From Candidatus Bathyarchaeota archaeon (GTDB taxonomy: Archaea > Thermoproteota > Bathyarchaeia > Bathyarchaeales > Bathyarchaeaceae): a stretch of 23,576 bases of DNA. Shown in pieces: positions 1 to 6,821 of the stretch; positions within the stretch are counted from its first letter, which is position 1; every line of letters starts with the position of its first letter. The DNA lies in NCBI GenBank assembly GCA_020350305.1, contig CP070709.1, positions 1,239,197-1,262,772 of the forward strand, read 5' to 3'. The notes beneath the pieces were generated by a model. That model was not told the origin of the DNA. It saw only the letters and a list, made by a program, of their open reading frames with translations, and did no database searches. A program made the position numbers and the translations under genes.

Positions 1-84
1 GTTAACCTTCGTTGAGCAGCGTGTTATTTTGGAAAAGTAACTGCCTATTACGAGGTGGTTGATTCTGGGAAGCTGATTCTGGTT

Positions 85-588
85 TTACCCTATTGCTAGG
101 GCGCCTTCGAAGATCTTGTCTTCGTGGACGTTTAGTTCTCTTGACAGCCATATTTTCAGTACGCTTGAGTCTTGTGGGATTTCTCCGGTGTAGGTGAGGA
201 TTTTGCCCTCTTTCAGTGCGTCTGCTTGGAAGACTTTTTCTTCTTGCTTATACAGGAACGATATGGTTTCTGCGTCGGCTGCGAATGCTTTAAAGTCTTC
301 CCATTGTTTGCATCTGACGGTTACTGGTGGTCCATGGGATGTGTAACTTGGTGTTTTCTGTGACGGGGAGATATAGTTGATTAGGTTGCTGATTTCGGCT
401 TGCATGTTTGAGAGACGGTCTTCAACTCTTTCGATTTTCGTGGTTATTTCCCCTGTCTGGCCGAATTTTTCTGTTGTTTTTGACAGCTCGGTGACTAATC
501 GGTCCAGGTCTTTTTCGTGTTCTTTGAGGACGTTTATGATGAAATCTAACGCTTCGAGGGCTTCGTCCTTTGTTTGTCTCTTCGCCAT
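85..588 (-). CDS. Hypothetical coiled-coil protein, 167 aa
   Basis: I do not recognise the family. The N-terminal half (about residues 5-75) is charged and heptad-like (KEHEKDLDRLVTELSK, then IERVEDRLSNMQAEISNLI) and should form a coiled coil. After a proline/serine linker (about 73-88) comes a compact C-terminal domain (about 89-167) beginning VTVRCKQWEDFKAFAADAE and ending in IFEGALAIG. There is no signal peptide or membrane segment, so it is probably cytosolic. The ATG at 588 is preceded on the minus strand by a GAGGAAAG-type ribosome site about 6-13 nt upstream. It stands alone, divergent from the plus-strand genes that follow. The coiled coil suggests oligomerisation or a scaffold role, but no function can be assigned. 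Confidence 0.8.
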   Translation of the reverse strand: MAKRQTKDEALEALDFIINVLKEHEKDLDRLVTELSKTTEKFGQTGEITTKIERVEDRLSNMQAEISNLINYISPSQKTPSYTSHGPPVTVRCKQWEDFKAFAADAETISFLYKQEEKVFQADALKEGKILTYTGEIPQDSSVLKIWLSRELNVHEDKIFEGALAIG

Positions 589-985
589 CTCTCTTTCCTC
601 AATTATTTAGCAAGTGTGCGTGTCATGCAACTTAATATCTAGGGGTTGACGTAGATAAACATAGCGAATCATGAAACAGTATCATTATATAGGCATGTTT
701 ATATTAATTCGAAATTCGAAGCGGTAACCTACTGATTTATCTGGATGATGTTTTGGTTGTTACTTTATTTGCTTTTTTGAATAAATCTTTATGAATATCC
801 GGTAGACCCGTGTTTGTGGTGCTCCCTTCTCTCCATACTTAGACCTCTCACACATGCACACACGCTTTTGCCACAATTTACACCATGGACGCAAAACTGA
901 ATGCTAAATCCATATTTCGGATTCATAAGACAGTTAAATCCAAAACAGCCTAACACCCAACAGAACCAAAACGGAGAAGTAATGA
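589..985. other. 397-nt intergenic region between divergent genes
   Basis: No convincing gene is seen. The region holds several AT-rich TATA-like stretches (around 684-692, 699-707 and 783-795) and an odd 13-bp palindrome at 708-720, TTCGAA-A-TTCGAA. The gene at 986 has its ribosome site at the very end of the gap. The reverse-strand open frame here is Phe/Cys-rich and overlaps the start of the 986 gene, so it was not called. Confidence 0.5.
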
Positions 986-1183
986 ATGAAAAAAACATAT
1001 TCCTCTTCACAAAGAAAACACCTCGAAAATAAGCTAATAGACGCATTCAAAGACGAAATGAACACGCTTTCAAAAGAACTTCAACAAATATTAGCCGGCG
1101 ACCTAATCACAGCTTTCCAAAACCGCATAACTGTATTTCAACGCATCCAAACAAAAATAAGACTACTAACGTCAAAGTCGTAG
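986..1183 (+). CDS. Small hypothetical protein, 65 aa
   Basis: A short, basic, probably all-helical protein (SSSQRKHLENKLIDAFKDEM, then LSKELQQILAGDLITAFQ, then a Lys/Arg-rich tail). No cysteine motif, signal peptide or membrane segment is visible, and I do not recognise a family. The start at 986 is supported by GGAG at 973-976 with 9 nt spacing. A second ATG at 982 is in another frame and stops after about 16 codons. The helical pattern and good ribosome site argue that it is real. It precedes a winged-helix regulator on the same strand by 60 nt and may be co-transcribed with it. Confidence 0.6.
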   Translation: MKKTYSSSQRKHLENKLIDAFKDEMNTLSKELQQILAGDLITAFQNRITVFQRIQTKIRLLTSKS

Positions 1184-1243
1184 CCAGAATCCATAAATCA
1201 TTTATACACATGGCACAGAAAATATGAAAAAGAGGATTTGGTC

Positions 1244-1540
1244 ATGCGAAGATCCAAACTCGAAATGTACATAGACATCCTCAAAGTCCTATCACGTAGA
1301 GGGCCATTAAAACTAACTCACATCATGTACAAAGCGAACGTAAACTGCAGCGTACTAAAACAATACTTAAACTTCCTAATTGAGCAAAACCTGGTAGAAG
1401 AACAAAACGTAGGCAAAAAAAGAATAGTCTACGCCATCACAGATCGTGGCAGAACTGTACTCAAATACTTCAGGGAACTAAGAGCCGTACTTCCGATTGT
1501 TGAAGAAGCACGCGCCCGAATTCCTCCATCACTATACTAA
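1244..1540 (+). CDS. Winged helix-turn-helix transcriptional regulator (HTH_45/ArnR1-like)
   Basis: A 98-aa single-domain DNA-binding protein. It reads MRRSKLEMYIDILKVLSRRG, then an HTH (LKLTHIMYKANVNCSVLKQY, LNFLIEQNLVEE) and a wing (GKKRIVYAITDRGRTVLKYF), the usual pattern of archaeal COG3432/HTH_45 proteins, which often lack a ligand domain. The C-terminal helix (RELRAVLPIVEEARAR) is a likely dimerisation helix. The ATG at 1244 has GAGG at 1232-1235 with 8 nt spacing, which is better than the in-frame TTG at 1238. Its target is unknown. Autoregulation or control of nearby genes is possible but not shown by the sequence. Confidence 0.85.
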   Translation: MRRSKLEMYIDILKVLSRRGPLKLTHIMYKANVNCSVLKQYLNFLIEQNLVEEQNVGKKRIVYAITDRGRTVLKYFRELRAVLPIVEEARARIPPSLY

Positions 1541-1926
1541 CAAACAAATCTAGAACCTGCGCTATCCTTTTTTCGTCTTGTCTTTTCAGTAAAGCTAGTT
1601 ATGCTTGGGCAAAATCCCGTACGCATCGCTTACAGAAATATTTCCCCTTTCGAAACACAGCTTGAAAATGATGTTAAGAATAAAAACCTTGGATGAGCTA
1701 AGTTGCTTGAAGAGACTGCAATCTTCGCCACCAAAACGCTCCTAGGGCTCTTTTGTATTTTAATAGTTTTAATCATGGTCGCGGGAGCCATCTGGGCGAA
1801 GACAGATATGCCTAAGAGATGAACGCGCCAGACACGGGCATTTGCATTTTTTATTCCTGATATCTTGGAATATGTATAATTGTATCGTAAGACTTAATAG
1901 TGGCTACATTCTCCACAATAGTGTAG
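1541..1926 (+). other. 386-nt gap with a possible small membrane-protein ORF
   Basis: The frame of the upstream winged-helix gene stays open past its TAA except for a single TGA at 1694-1696, until a TGA at 1820-1822. The first part has an ATG at 1601 (MLGQNPVRIAYRNISPF...). The second part, from a TTG at 1703, encodes 39 residues with one clear membrane helix (LLGLFCILIVLIMVAGAIW) and a short basic tail (KTDMPKR). A possible ribosome site for the TTG is GGATGAG at 1691-1697. It could be a small membrane protein starting at 1703, an interrupted 73-codon gene, or chance. A TATA-like ATGTATAAT near 1871-1880 probably serves the HTH/MinD pair downstream. Confidence 0.35.
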
Positions 1927-1953
1927 ATGCGTCAAACACATTCGGAGATAGCA

Positions 1954-2352
1954 ATGGTGACGTTGTATAAAAGCTTACAAGGAAAGTCCACTCGAGTGTT
2001 AGAGAAAATAGCAAACTCCCTTGATCAGCTGAACGAAAAGGTAGATGTGCTCATAGAGTTACAAAAACATAGTCGTGGGGGAATTATAGACGAATCGTTG
2101 ACTGATGTTTTAGACGTAATGACGTTGCTGTCTTTGCCTGATCATCTTAGAAAGACGGCGGTCACTCTTTGTAAGCTTGGTCAAGCAACCGCGGAAGAGA
2201 TTGCTGAGCAAACAAGGCGAGCGAGGGCTGTTGAAAGCGGCTATTTGAATCAACTGGTATTGATGGGATTTCTGAAAAAGGAGAGGAGAGGACGCAAGGC
2301 CTACTTTTACGTTGAAAAAGAAGGTTCAGGTGAAAAACCATGGGAAAAATAG
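1954..2352 (+). CDS. Winged-helix/MarR-ArsR-like regulator paired with a MinD-like ATPase
   Basis: The protein has two parts: an N-terminal helical segment (VLEKIANSLDQLNEKVDVLI, a likely coiled coil) and a winged-helix domain in the C-terminal half (LPDHLRKTAVTLCKLGQA, then TAEEIAEQTRRARAVESGYL as recognition region, and a wing RRGRKAYFYVEKEG). I chose ATG 1954 because GGAG at 1944-1947 lies 6 nt before it. An in-frame ATG at 1927 would add 9 residues but has no ribosome site. The last codons overlap the start of the ATPase gene by 13 nt, so translation is probably coupled and the two proteins may act together. A ParB-like DNA adaptor is one possibility, but no ParB signature is present. Confidence 0.8.
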   Translation: MVTLYKSLQGKSTRVLEKIANSLDQLNEKVDVLIELQKHSRGGIIDESLTDVLDVMTLLSLPDHLRKTAVTLCKLGQATAEEIAEQTRRARAVESGYLNQLVLMGFLKKERRGRKAYFYVEKEGSGEKPWEK

Positions 2353-3116
2353 TGGCATTTCACTCCTATAAGGGTGGAACAGGGAAAACGATACTTTCGA
2401 TTAATGTGGCAGCGACGTACGCTAAAATGGGTAAGAACATTTGCTTGTTGGATATGGATTTCCGCGCTCCAAGCCTCCAAGCTGCGTTCAAGACCAAGGG
2501 TAATGGATACTGGTTAAATGATTATCTGAACGGTGTTTGTGAAATCAAAAGAGCTCTTGTTGACCTCCATAACCCTCATGGTGGAAACGGGAGGTTCTTC
2601 GTTGGCTTGGCAAATCCATCTACGGAGGCGATTCGAGAGATGTCTGCAAAGGATAGAAAGTGGGAGATGAGGGCTTTGGGGCGTCTATTGTCGCTTAGGA
2701 ACTCTCTCCTCAACGACATGCATCTTGACTACGTGATTCTTGATACGAGCCCTGGGCTTCAATACTCTTCCATAAATGCCATCGTTGCTGCAGATGTTGC
2801 ACTTGTGGTGACAAGCTTGGATGCGTCTGACATAAAAGGAACTCAACGGATGACTCACGAGCTTTATGATCTTTTCGAGAAGAAAACTGGAATCGTGGTG
2901 AATAAAGTGCCTGCGGAAATGTTGTGTTCTACTGCGGAGAAGGAGAATTTCTTTAAACACGTTCACAACATACACAATCTTCCTGTTTTGGACGTTATCG
3001 CTTGTTCCTGCGACGTGCTTCGAGCAGGAGGAACATACATATTTGCTGAGGAAAAACCGGAGCACCCGTTCACAAACACTTTGGAAAGAATAGCCCAAAA
3101 AATTGAGAAATTCTGA
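2340..3116 (+). CDS. ParA/MinD-family ATPase, 258 aa
   Basis: A deviant-Walker P-loop ATPase. The deviant Walker A is KGGTGKT at residues 11-17 with the signature lysine at 11, the switch I region is LLDMDFRAPS (36-45), and Walker B is VILDTSPG (132-139). NKVP (188-191) fits the nucleotide-base specificity loop. The length is typical for MinD/ParA. No C-terminal amphipathic MinD-type membrane helix is obvious; the protein ends ERIAQKIEKF. The ATG is preceded by GGTGA at 2329-2333 (6 nt spacing), inside the upstream HTH gene. Because its partner is a winged-helix protein rather than ParB, its role may be positioning or regulation rather than plasmid/chromosome segregation; that is inference. 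A C-terminal fragment of a paralogue lies at 5258-5323. Confidence 0.92.
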   Translation: MGKIVAFHSYKGGTGKTILSINVAATYAKMGKNICLLDMDFRAPSLQAAFKTKGNGYWLNDYLNGVCEIKRALVDLHNPHGGNGRFFVGLANPSTEAIREMSAKDRKWEMRALGRLLSLRNSLLNDMHLDYVILDTSPGLQYSSINAIVAADVALVVTSLDASDIKGTQRMTHELYDLFEKKTGIVVNKVPAEMLCSTAEKENFFKHVHNIHNLPVLDVIACSCDVLRAGGTYIFAEEKPEHPFTNTLERIAQKIEKF

Positions 3117-3554
3117 TCATCAACTTAATCGCTGTAGTCAAAACAAGAAGTCTCTCACCATTAAACTAAATATAATCTTTCTTGTGAGTTCTAGACAATC
3201 GAAGATCAACGCCTACAGCAAAATCTAGGCTATAAGGAGGTGGCCTAAAGAAGGCCAAAAATCCAACAGCCATCGCAACAATGTAGGCGCCCTGAGCGAC
3301 GCACGGTGAAGAAGAATAATATCTAAACAAAGCTATGCGAGCTTCACCATAATTTCTATTGTGAATTTTTTATGCATGTGTACCAATAGGCTCTCTTCAA
3401 GCTACAGGTATGGCTAATCTAGAAGGTTCATGAGAAAAATGGAGGTACAGACTACGTTCTCCCGGGATCTGCAGAGTTATCTGCGGTGTCTATCAGTTGT
3501 CCGTAGCCGGCTGATAGGCTTCTGGGCACGTATAAGATGTGAAGGGCTTGTTTT
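3117..3554. other. 438-nt gap with a decayed or start-less open frame
   Basis: On the minus strand 3369-3166 is open for 67 codons to a TAG (3166-3168). Its product has a plausible membrane helix (GAYIVAMAVGFLAFF) followed by RPPPYSLDFAVGV and a charged end (SRTHKKDYI). No ATG lies before the helix, only a TTG without a good ribosome site. The preceding 50 nt in another minus frame reads VHMHKKFTIEIMVKLA then stop, as if a frameshift had split a gene. Nothing else coding is seen. A hairpin at 3490-3517 lies downstream of the PKD gene. Confidence 0.3.
3490..3517 (-). terminator. Possible 3' hairpin of the PKD gene
   Basis: CTATCAG (3490-3496) and CTGATAG (3511-3517) form a perfect 7-bp stem with a 14-nt loop. 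It lies about 40-65 nt downstream of the stop of the PKD gene. No long T-run follows, so it may be an mRNA 3' structure rather than a true terminator. Confidence 0.3.
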
Positions 3555-5099
3555 TCAAGTCCTGAGGTCCCGTTTACTGTCTTGCTTTTTTCTTCCAAAT
3601 ATGACATAGATCGCAGTTCCGGTTAATATGGTGATGCCCAAGGCTATCCCTGCGATTAAGTATAGCGGCCACCCTGATGAGCCCTTCACAGTAATCGTGG
3701 AGTTTACCGATGACGACGCTCCGTCGTCGTCGGTCACGATTAGGGTCACTGTGTAGTCTCCCTGCTCAATATACGCGTGACCTAAGAGTACGGCCATAGT
3801 GGCGTTGGTTCCGTCGCCGAAGTCCCAGAAATAACTGAGGATTGAGCCATCTTGATCATAGCTATCAGAAGCGTTAAAGCGAATCAACTCGTCTATGTCC
3901 ACCATCGTTGCATTCTCAGTGAACAATGCTATGGGTGGTCTGTTTGAAACTGTTTTTGTGGCGCTTTTTGATGCAGTTCCGCCGTCATCATCGGTGACCG
4001 TCAGAGTGACAGTATAGATGCCATCATGTTCGTAGGCGTGGTTAACCGTGACGCCGGTTGCGTCAGTTCCGTCGCCGAAGTTCCAAGAATAACTCGTTAT
4101 GTTGCCATCGGGGTCAAAGCTGGCACTCGCGTCAAAAGTGATGGCTTCACCCCTATAGACGGTTTTTGCAGATTCAGTGAAGGTAGCATTTGGGGATCTA
4201 TTACCCACCGTGACCTCTTTGGAAGTGGTGTCGAATAGTCCGATGTTGTCAGTTACGTTGAGTATAACCACATAGGTTCCATTACCAGCGTAAGTGTGGG
4301 TCGCGATCTCGCTAGTGCCATTTGTTCCATCTCCGAAGGCCCATTCATAGCTGACGATTGTGCCATCTGGATCATAGCTGGCAGAAGCGTCGAAAGTAAC
4401 TGTTTCGTTCGCTTGAGGTTCAGTTGGTGAATAGATGAAAGAGGCTACAGGAGGCTGAAGTTGAAGAGAGACTGTTATCTCACTTGTGGCGGTGTCGGTT
4501 AAGGTATCGTTGTCAGTGACCGTTAGCGTGACGTCGCGGGTGTCAGCCGTTGTGTAAATGTGAGCTGTAGTCACTCCGGTGCTGGTGTTTCCATCATCGA
4601 AGTCCCAAACGTAGCTCTCAATGGTTCCATCTGGATCAGAGCTGGCGGAAGCGTCGAAAGTAACGGTCTCTCCAATGATTGGAGTATGAGGTAAGTAAGT
4701 GAAGGAAGCCACCGGAGGCGCTTTAATATCTAGGGTTATTATGGAACTTTCAGCGGCGTATACGTCGCCTATCCATGTTGCTTTAAGCTCGTAGGTTCCC
4801 CATACCAAAGCTGCCCAAATGTATGAGTAGTGGCTGGTTTCGTTTGTTGTCACAGTTGCAAGGATGCCCCACGGTTTTCCAGTCTCCCTGTACCAGATTG
4901 TTACGGTCTCGCCTACGCTTGCAGGGGCGATGGATCCGCTGATGGTTGTGCTCTCACCAATCGTGATAGTTGTTGGAGAAGCCGCTATCGAAATTGAGCC
5001 GCTCAATTTCCCAACGCATCCATACACCATGACTAAAGTGAAAACAAACACCCACGTTAATAGTAAAGCAGTAAAACGCGTGATTGATCGCTTTCTCAA
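3555..5099 (-). CDS. Secreted, membrane-anchored PKD-repeat surface protein, 514 aa
   Basis: A cell-surface protein. It has a basic N-terminus and hydrophobic signal segment (MRKRSITRF, then ALLLTWVFVFTLVMVYG, with Cys28 in a weak lipobox-like VYGC), then an Ig-like domain (about 31-127) and four PKD domains (about 127-213, 215-299, 302-385, 388-472). Each PKD domain carries FDAS-S-DPDG or a close variant, a W(D/N/A)F(G/D)DG core and a final VTLxVTD strand. A transmembrane helix (about 477-502) and a short basic tail (RKKQDSKRDLRT) follow, so the repeats face outside. Many NxT/NxS sequons suggest N-glycosylation. PKD arrays mediate adhesion, S-layer contacts or glycan binding, and there is no catalytic domain. 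The start is TTG at 5099 with a GAGGG-type site just upstream; the product then begins with a normal signal n-region. Confidence 0.9.
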   Translation of the reverse strand: MRKRSITRFTALLLTWVFVFTLVMVYGCVGKLSGSISIAASPTTITIGESTTISGSIAPASVGETVTIWYRETGKPWGILATVTTNETSHYSYIWAALVWGTYELKATWIGDVYAAESSIITLDIKAPPVASFTYLPHTPIIGETVTFDASASSDPDGTIESYVWDFDDGNTSTGVTTAHIYTTADTRDVTLTVTDNDTLTDTATSEITVSLQLQPPVASFIYSPTEPQANETVTFDASASYDPDGTIVSYEWAFGDGTNGTSEIATHTYAGNGTYVVILNVTDNIGLFDTTSKEVTVGNRSPNATFTESAKTVYRGEAITFDASASFDPDGNITSYSWNFGDGTDATGVTVNHAYEHDGIYTVTLTVTDDDGGTASKSATKTVSNRPPIALFTENATMVDIDELIRFNASDSYDQDGSILSYFWDFGDGTNATMAVLLGHAYIEQGDYTVTLIVTDDDGASSSVNSTITVKGSSGWPLYLIAGIALGITILTGTAIYVIFGRKKQDSKRDLRT

Positions 5100-5149
5100 C
5101 TTCCGCCCTCTCTCTTTGAGCTTTTACCGATTTTGTTAAATCGTATTTC

Positions 5150-5165
5150 CCTTTATTAAATATTC
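5150..5165 (-). promoter_or_regulatory. Probable TATA box of the PKD gene
   Basis: On the minus strand the stretch reads AATATTTAATAAAGG, an archaeal TATA-like element about 50-65 nt upstream of the TTG start. Position and composition are the only evidence. Confidence 0.35.
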
Positions 5166-5242
5166 TAGTCTAGGTCTATACTTCTTGATCTTAAAATAAA
5201 TGCGGTATTCCCTTAATGGTAATATTCCAACTGCAGATGAAT

Positions 5243-5323
5243 TTTAGCTCTACAAGTGAGGAAAAGCCAGAGCACCCATTCATTAAAACTCTAGAAAGAA
5301 TAGCACAAAAAATCGAAAAACTC
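5243..5323 (+). pseudogene. C-terminal remnant of a MinD-like ATPase gene
   Basis: In the plus frame, 5258-5320 encodes EEKPEHPF-IK-TLERIAQKIEK, matching residues 237-257 of the MinD-like ATPase at 2340-3116 (EEKPEHPF-TN-TLERIAQKIEK) at 19 of 21 positions. The DNA is also clearly alike with mostly third-base changes. Nothing upstream resembles the rest of the ATPase, the preceding residues (NFSSTS) are already different, and the stop codon is lost: the frame runs on antisense to the end of the MFS gene. This is best read as the last piece of a lost paralogue or a recombination scar. Confidence 0.75.
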
Positions 5324-5329
5324 CAATTT

Positions 5330-6619
5330 TTACATATCGTCTTTTTCTTCATGTTTTTCCTTGGCTTTCTTTGCTTTCTCCATATACTTTCTAAGACGCT
5401 TAAGCTCAATTTTCTTCTCAGGCAAAGTCTCAGGAGCCAATAATATGGGGAAAACGGCTAGGAACAGGAAAAGACTGGCCAACGAAAACGCTGCAGAGAT
5501 GTCAATCAGTTTAGCATAAGGTGTGAATAGTATTTGTATGTAGCTAGAAATGAGAAACGGTAATACCCCCACTAGGTAGTATTTGTCTTTGATTCGATTT
5601 CCAGCTAGTTCTGACCATATAACCATGTAGAACATCAGTGAAAAGATTCCCCATGAAACGCCGTCTAGGATGATATACAAATACCAAGAAAGAATGATAC
5701 TTGGAAAAAGCCCTAACACAGCATACCCAATTCCTAACATTATGAACCCAAAGATAACGACCCGCTTTCGACCAACTGAATCAGCGAACCAACCACCAAT
5801 CAATGCAACAAAACCGCCAATCCCAAATTCCGCGATTGACACAAACGAGGCAAAGTCTTCCCCAAAAAATGCGCTCGCGCGTATAGTCACTACTGGTCTT
5901 TCCAGAAAATTTATCAGACAGAACATAATCCATGGAACGAGATACAAGAGAAAAGATCTGTCAAGTAGGACTGATCGGTAGGGGGCCTCAATAATGTTTT
6001 CTTTGCTATAATCTTGTTTCGATCTGGTAAGCCGAAACAAGAACAAGCCAATTCCTCTCCACGCAGCCAGTATCAACACGCCTACAACTAGAGTAGAGAA
6101 ACTGAGTAGCAAACCAATAAAGAACATGCACAGACACGATGCAAAAAACGTGATCCCCGCTAACCGTCCTCTATTTTCTTCGACACTATAATCTCCAAAA
6201 TATGCGAGGCAAGAGGGAAAACCCAATCCTAATGAAATCCCCAAAACAAAAGAAACTAGTAATATGTATGCCATGTTAAACGTCTCCAATGCAACCATTG
6301 AGACAGTGGCTATAACCCCAACGAACATCCAAACAGACAGAAATGCATCACGACTTGGAAATCTCTTCACCAAGACCGTGCCGATTATTGCAGAACCCAC
6401 AGCTGCCACACATTGAACTCCGAATGCCACTGGCAACAAAGTGGGCTCCACCTGAAATTTTCCCAAAGTGCTCTCGAAAAAAAGATACAATGGAAAATAC
6501 CATGAAAAAGCATTTACGATAACAATTAAGACAGCAAGAAAATCTCTTTGCAAAAGAACGCTGTTTATGGCAGATTTTCTAGCCATTCTCCTACAACTCA
6601 ATTTGTCCATAATGTGCAT
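5330..6619 (-). CDS. Major facilitator superfamily transporter, 429 aa
   Basis: A polytopic membrane protein with about 12 hydrophobic helices (for example FLAVLIVIVNAFSWYFPLYL, IATVSMVALETFNMAYILLV, VPWIMFCLINFL). A loop of MFS motif-A type, DSVGRKRVVIFG, lies between helices 8 and 9. The length is normal for the family. The C-terminus is very basic and cytosolic (ELKRLRKYMEKAKKAKEK...). The substrate cannot be read from sequence. The ATG at 6619 lacks a ribosome site; ATG at residue 4 or 12 are alternatives, the latter having AGGAGA directly before it. The gene is downstream of, and in the same direction as, the PadR/prenyl-synthase-like operon but separated from it by about 200 nt holding a plus-strand micro-ORF. 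A link in function (export of a terpenoid) is only a suggestion. Confidence 0.9.
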   Translation of the reverse strand: MHIMDKLSCRRMARKSAINSVLLQRDFLAVLIVIVNAFSWYFPLYLFFESTLGKFQVEPTLLPVAFGVQCVAAVGSAIIGTVLVKRFPSRDAFLSVWMFVGVIATVSMVALETFNMAYILLVSFVLGISLGLGFPSCLAYFGDYSVEENRGRLAGITFFASCLCMFFIGLLLSFSTLVVGVLILAAWRGIGLFLFRLTRSKQDYSKENIIEAPYRSVLLDRSFLLYLVPWIMFCLINFLERPVVTIRASAFFGEDFASFVSIAEFGIGGFVALIGGWFADSVGRKRVVIFGFIMLGIGYAVLGLFPSIILSWYLYIILDGVSWGIFSLMFYMVIWSELAGNRIKDKYYLVGVLPFLISSYIQILFTPYAKLIDISAAFSLASLFLFLAVFPILLAPETLPEKKIELKRLRKYMEKAKKAKEKHEEKDDM

Positions 6620-6643
6620 TAGAAAGATAAAATGTTTGCGAAT

Positions 6644-6658
6644 GCAGACTCAGTCTGC
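6644..6658. promoter_or_regulatory. 15-bp dyad upstream of the MFS gene
   Basis: GCAGACT-C-AGTCTGC is a perfect inverted repeat with 7-bp arms around one central base, 25-39 nt upstream of the MFS start. Its size and place suit an operator for a dimeric repressor. The regulator is unknown; the PadR and winged-helix proteins in this window are candidates. Confidence 0.4.
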
Positions 6659-6702
6659 GCTAAGGCGATTCTAGAAAAAACTGTATTTGTGTTCAACAAA
6701 AC

Positions 6703-6711
6703 TCTTATATG
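6703..6711 (+). promoter_or_regulatory. TATA box of the micro-ORF
   Basis: CTTATATGC is a good archaeal TATA element about 40 nt before the ATG at 6749, giving an expected start of transcription near 6730 and a short leader that holds the ribosome site. Confidence 0.5.
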
Positions 6712-6748
6712 CAACCTGTAGAACAATAATACAATTGAGGAAAGGATC

Positions 6749-6805
6749 ATGGCAAAGAAGAAGAAAGAAAAGAAATTGAAGCCAATGCGATTGTATGCAT
6801 GGTAG
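6749..6805 (+). CDS. Lys-rich 18-aa micro-ORF
   Basis: The ORF encodes MAKKKKEKKLKPMRLYAW and then TAG. It has a TATA box (6703-6711) and a ribosome-site-like TTGAGGAAAGGATC directly upstream of the ATG, better than many longer genes nearby. The product is strongly basic with an aromatic end; no family is recognised. A perfect hairpin (6805-6819) begins at the last base of its stop codon, so the whole looks like a complete tiny transcription unit between divergent and convergent neighbours. It could instead be the surviving 5' end of a lost gene. Confidence 0.4.
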   Translation: MAKKKKEKKLKPMRLYAW

Positions 6806-6819
6806 ATCTGTTACAGATC
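6805..6819. terminator. Hairpin between convergent genes
   Basis: GATCTG-TTA-CAGATC forms a perfect 6-bp stem with a 3-nt loop. It lies between the end of the micro-ORF and the stop of the second prenyl-synthase-like gene (6822-6824), so it may act on both strands. Confidence 0.4.
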
Positions 6820-6821
6820 AC

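Noticed and set aside
708..720. TTCGAA-A-TTCGAA taken as a possible operator
   Set aside because: It is far from both neighbouring starts and lacks a nearby convincing promoter; noted only in the intergenic entry.
789..1046. 85-codon minus-strand frame rich in Phe and Cys
   Set aside because: Composition is unlike a real protein, and it overlaps the better-supported 65-aa gene on the other strand.
3430..3609. 59-codon plus-strand frame starting MRKMEVQTTF
   Set aside because: It runs antisense into the end of the PKD gene, has odd composition and a poor ribosome site.
4026..4238. Plus-strand frames inside the PKD gene
   Set aside because: They are shadows of the repetitive PKD coding sequence.
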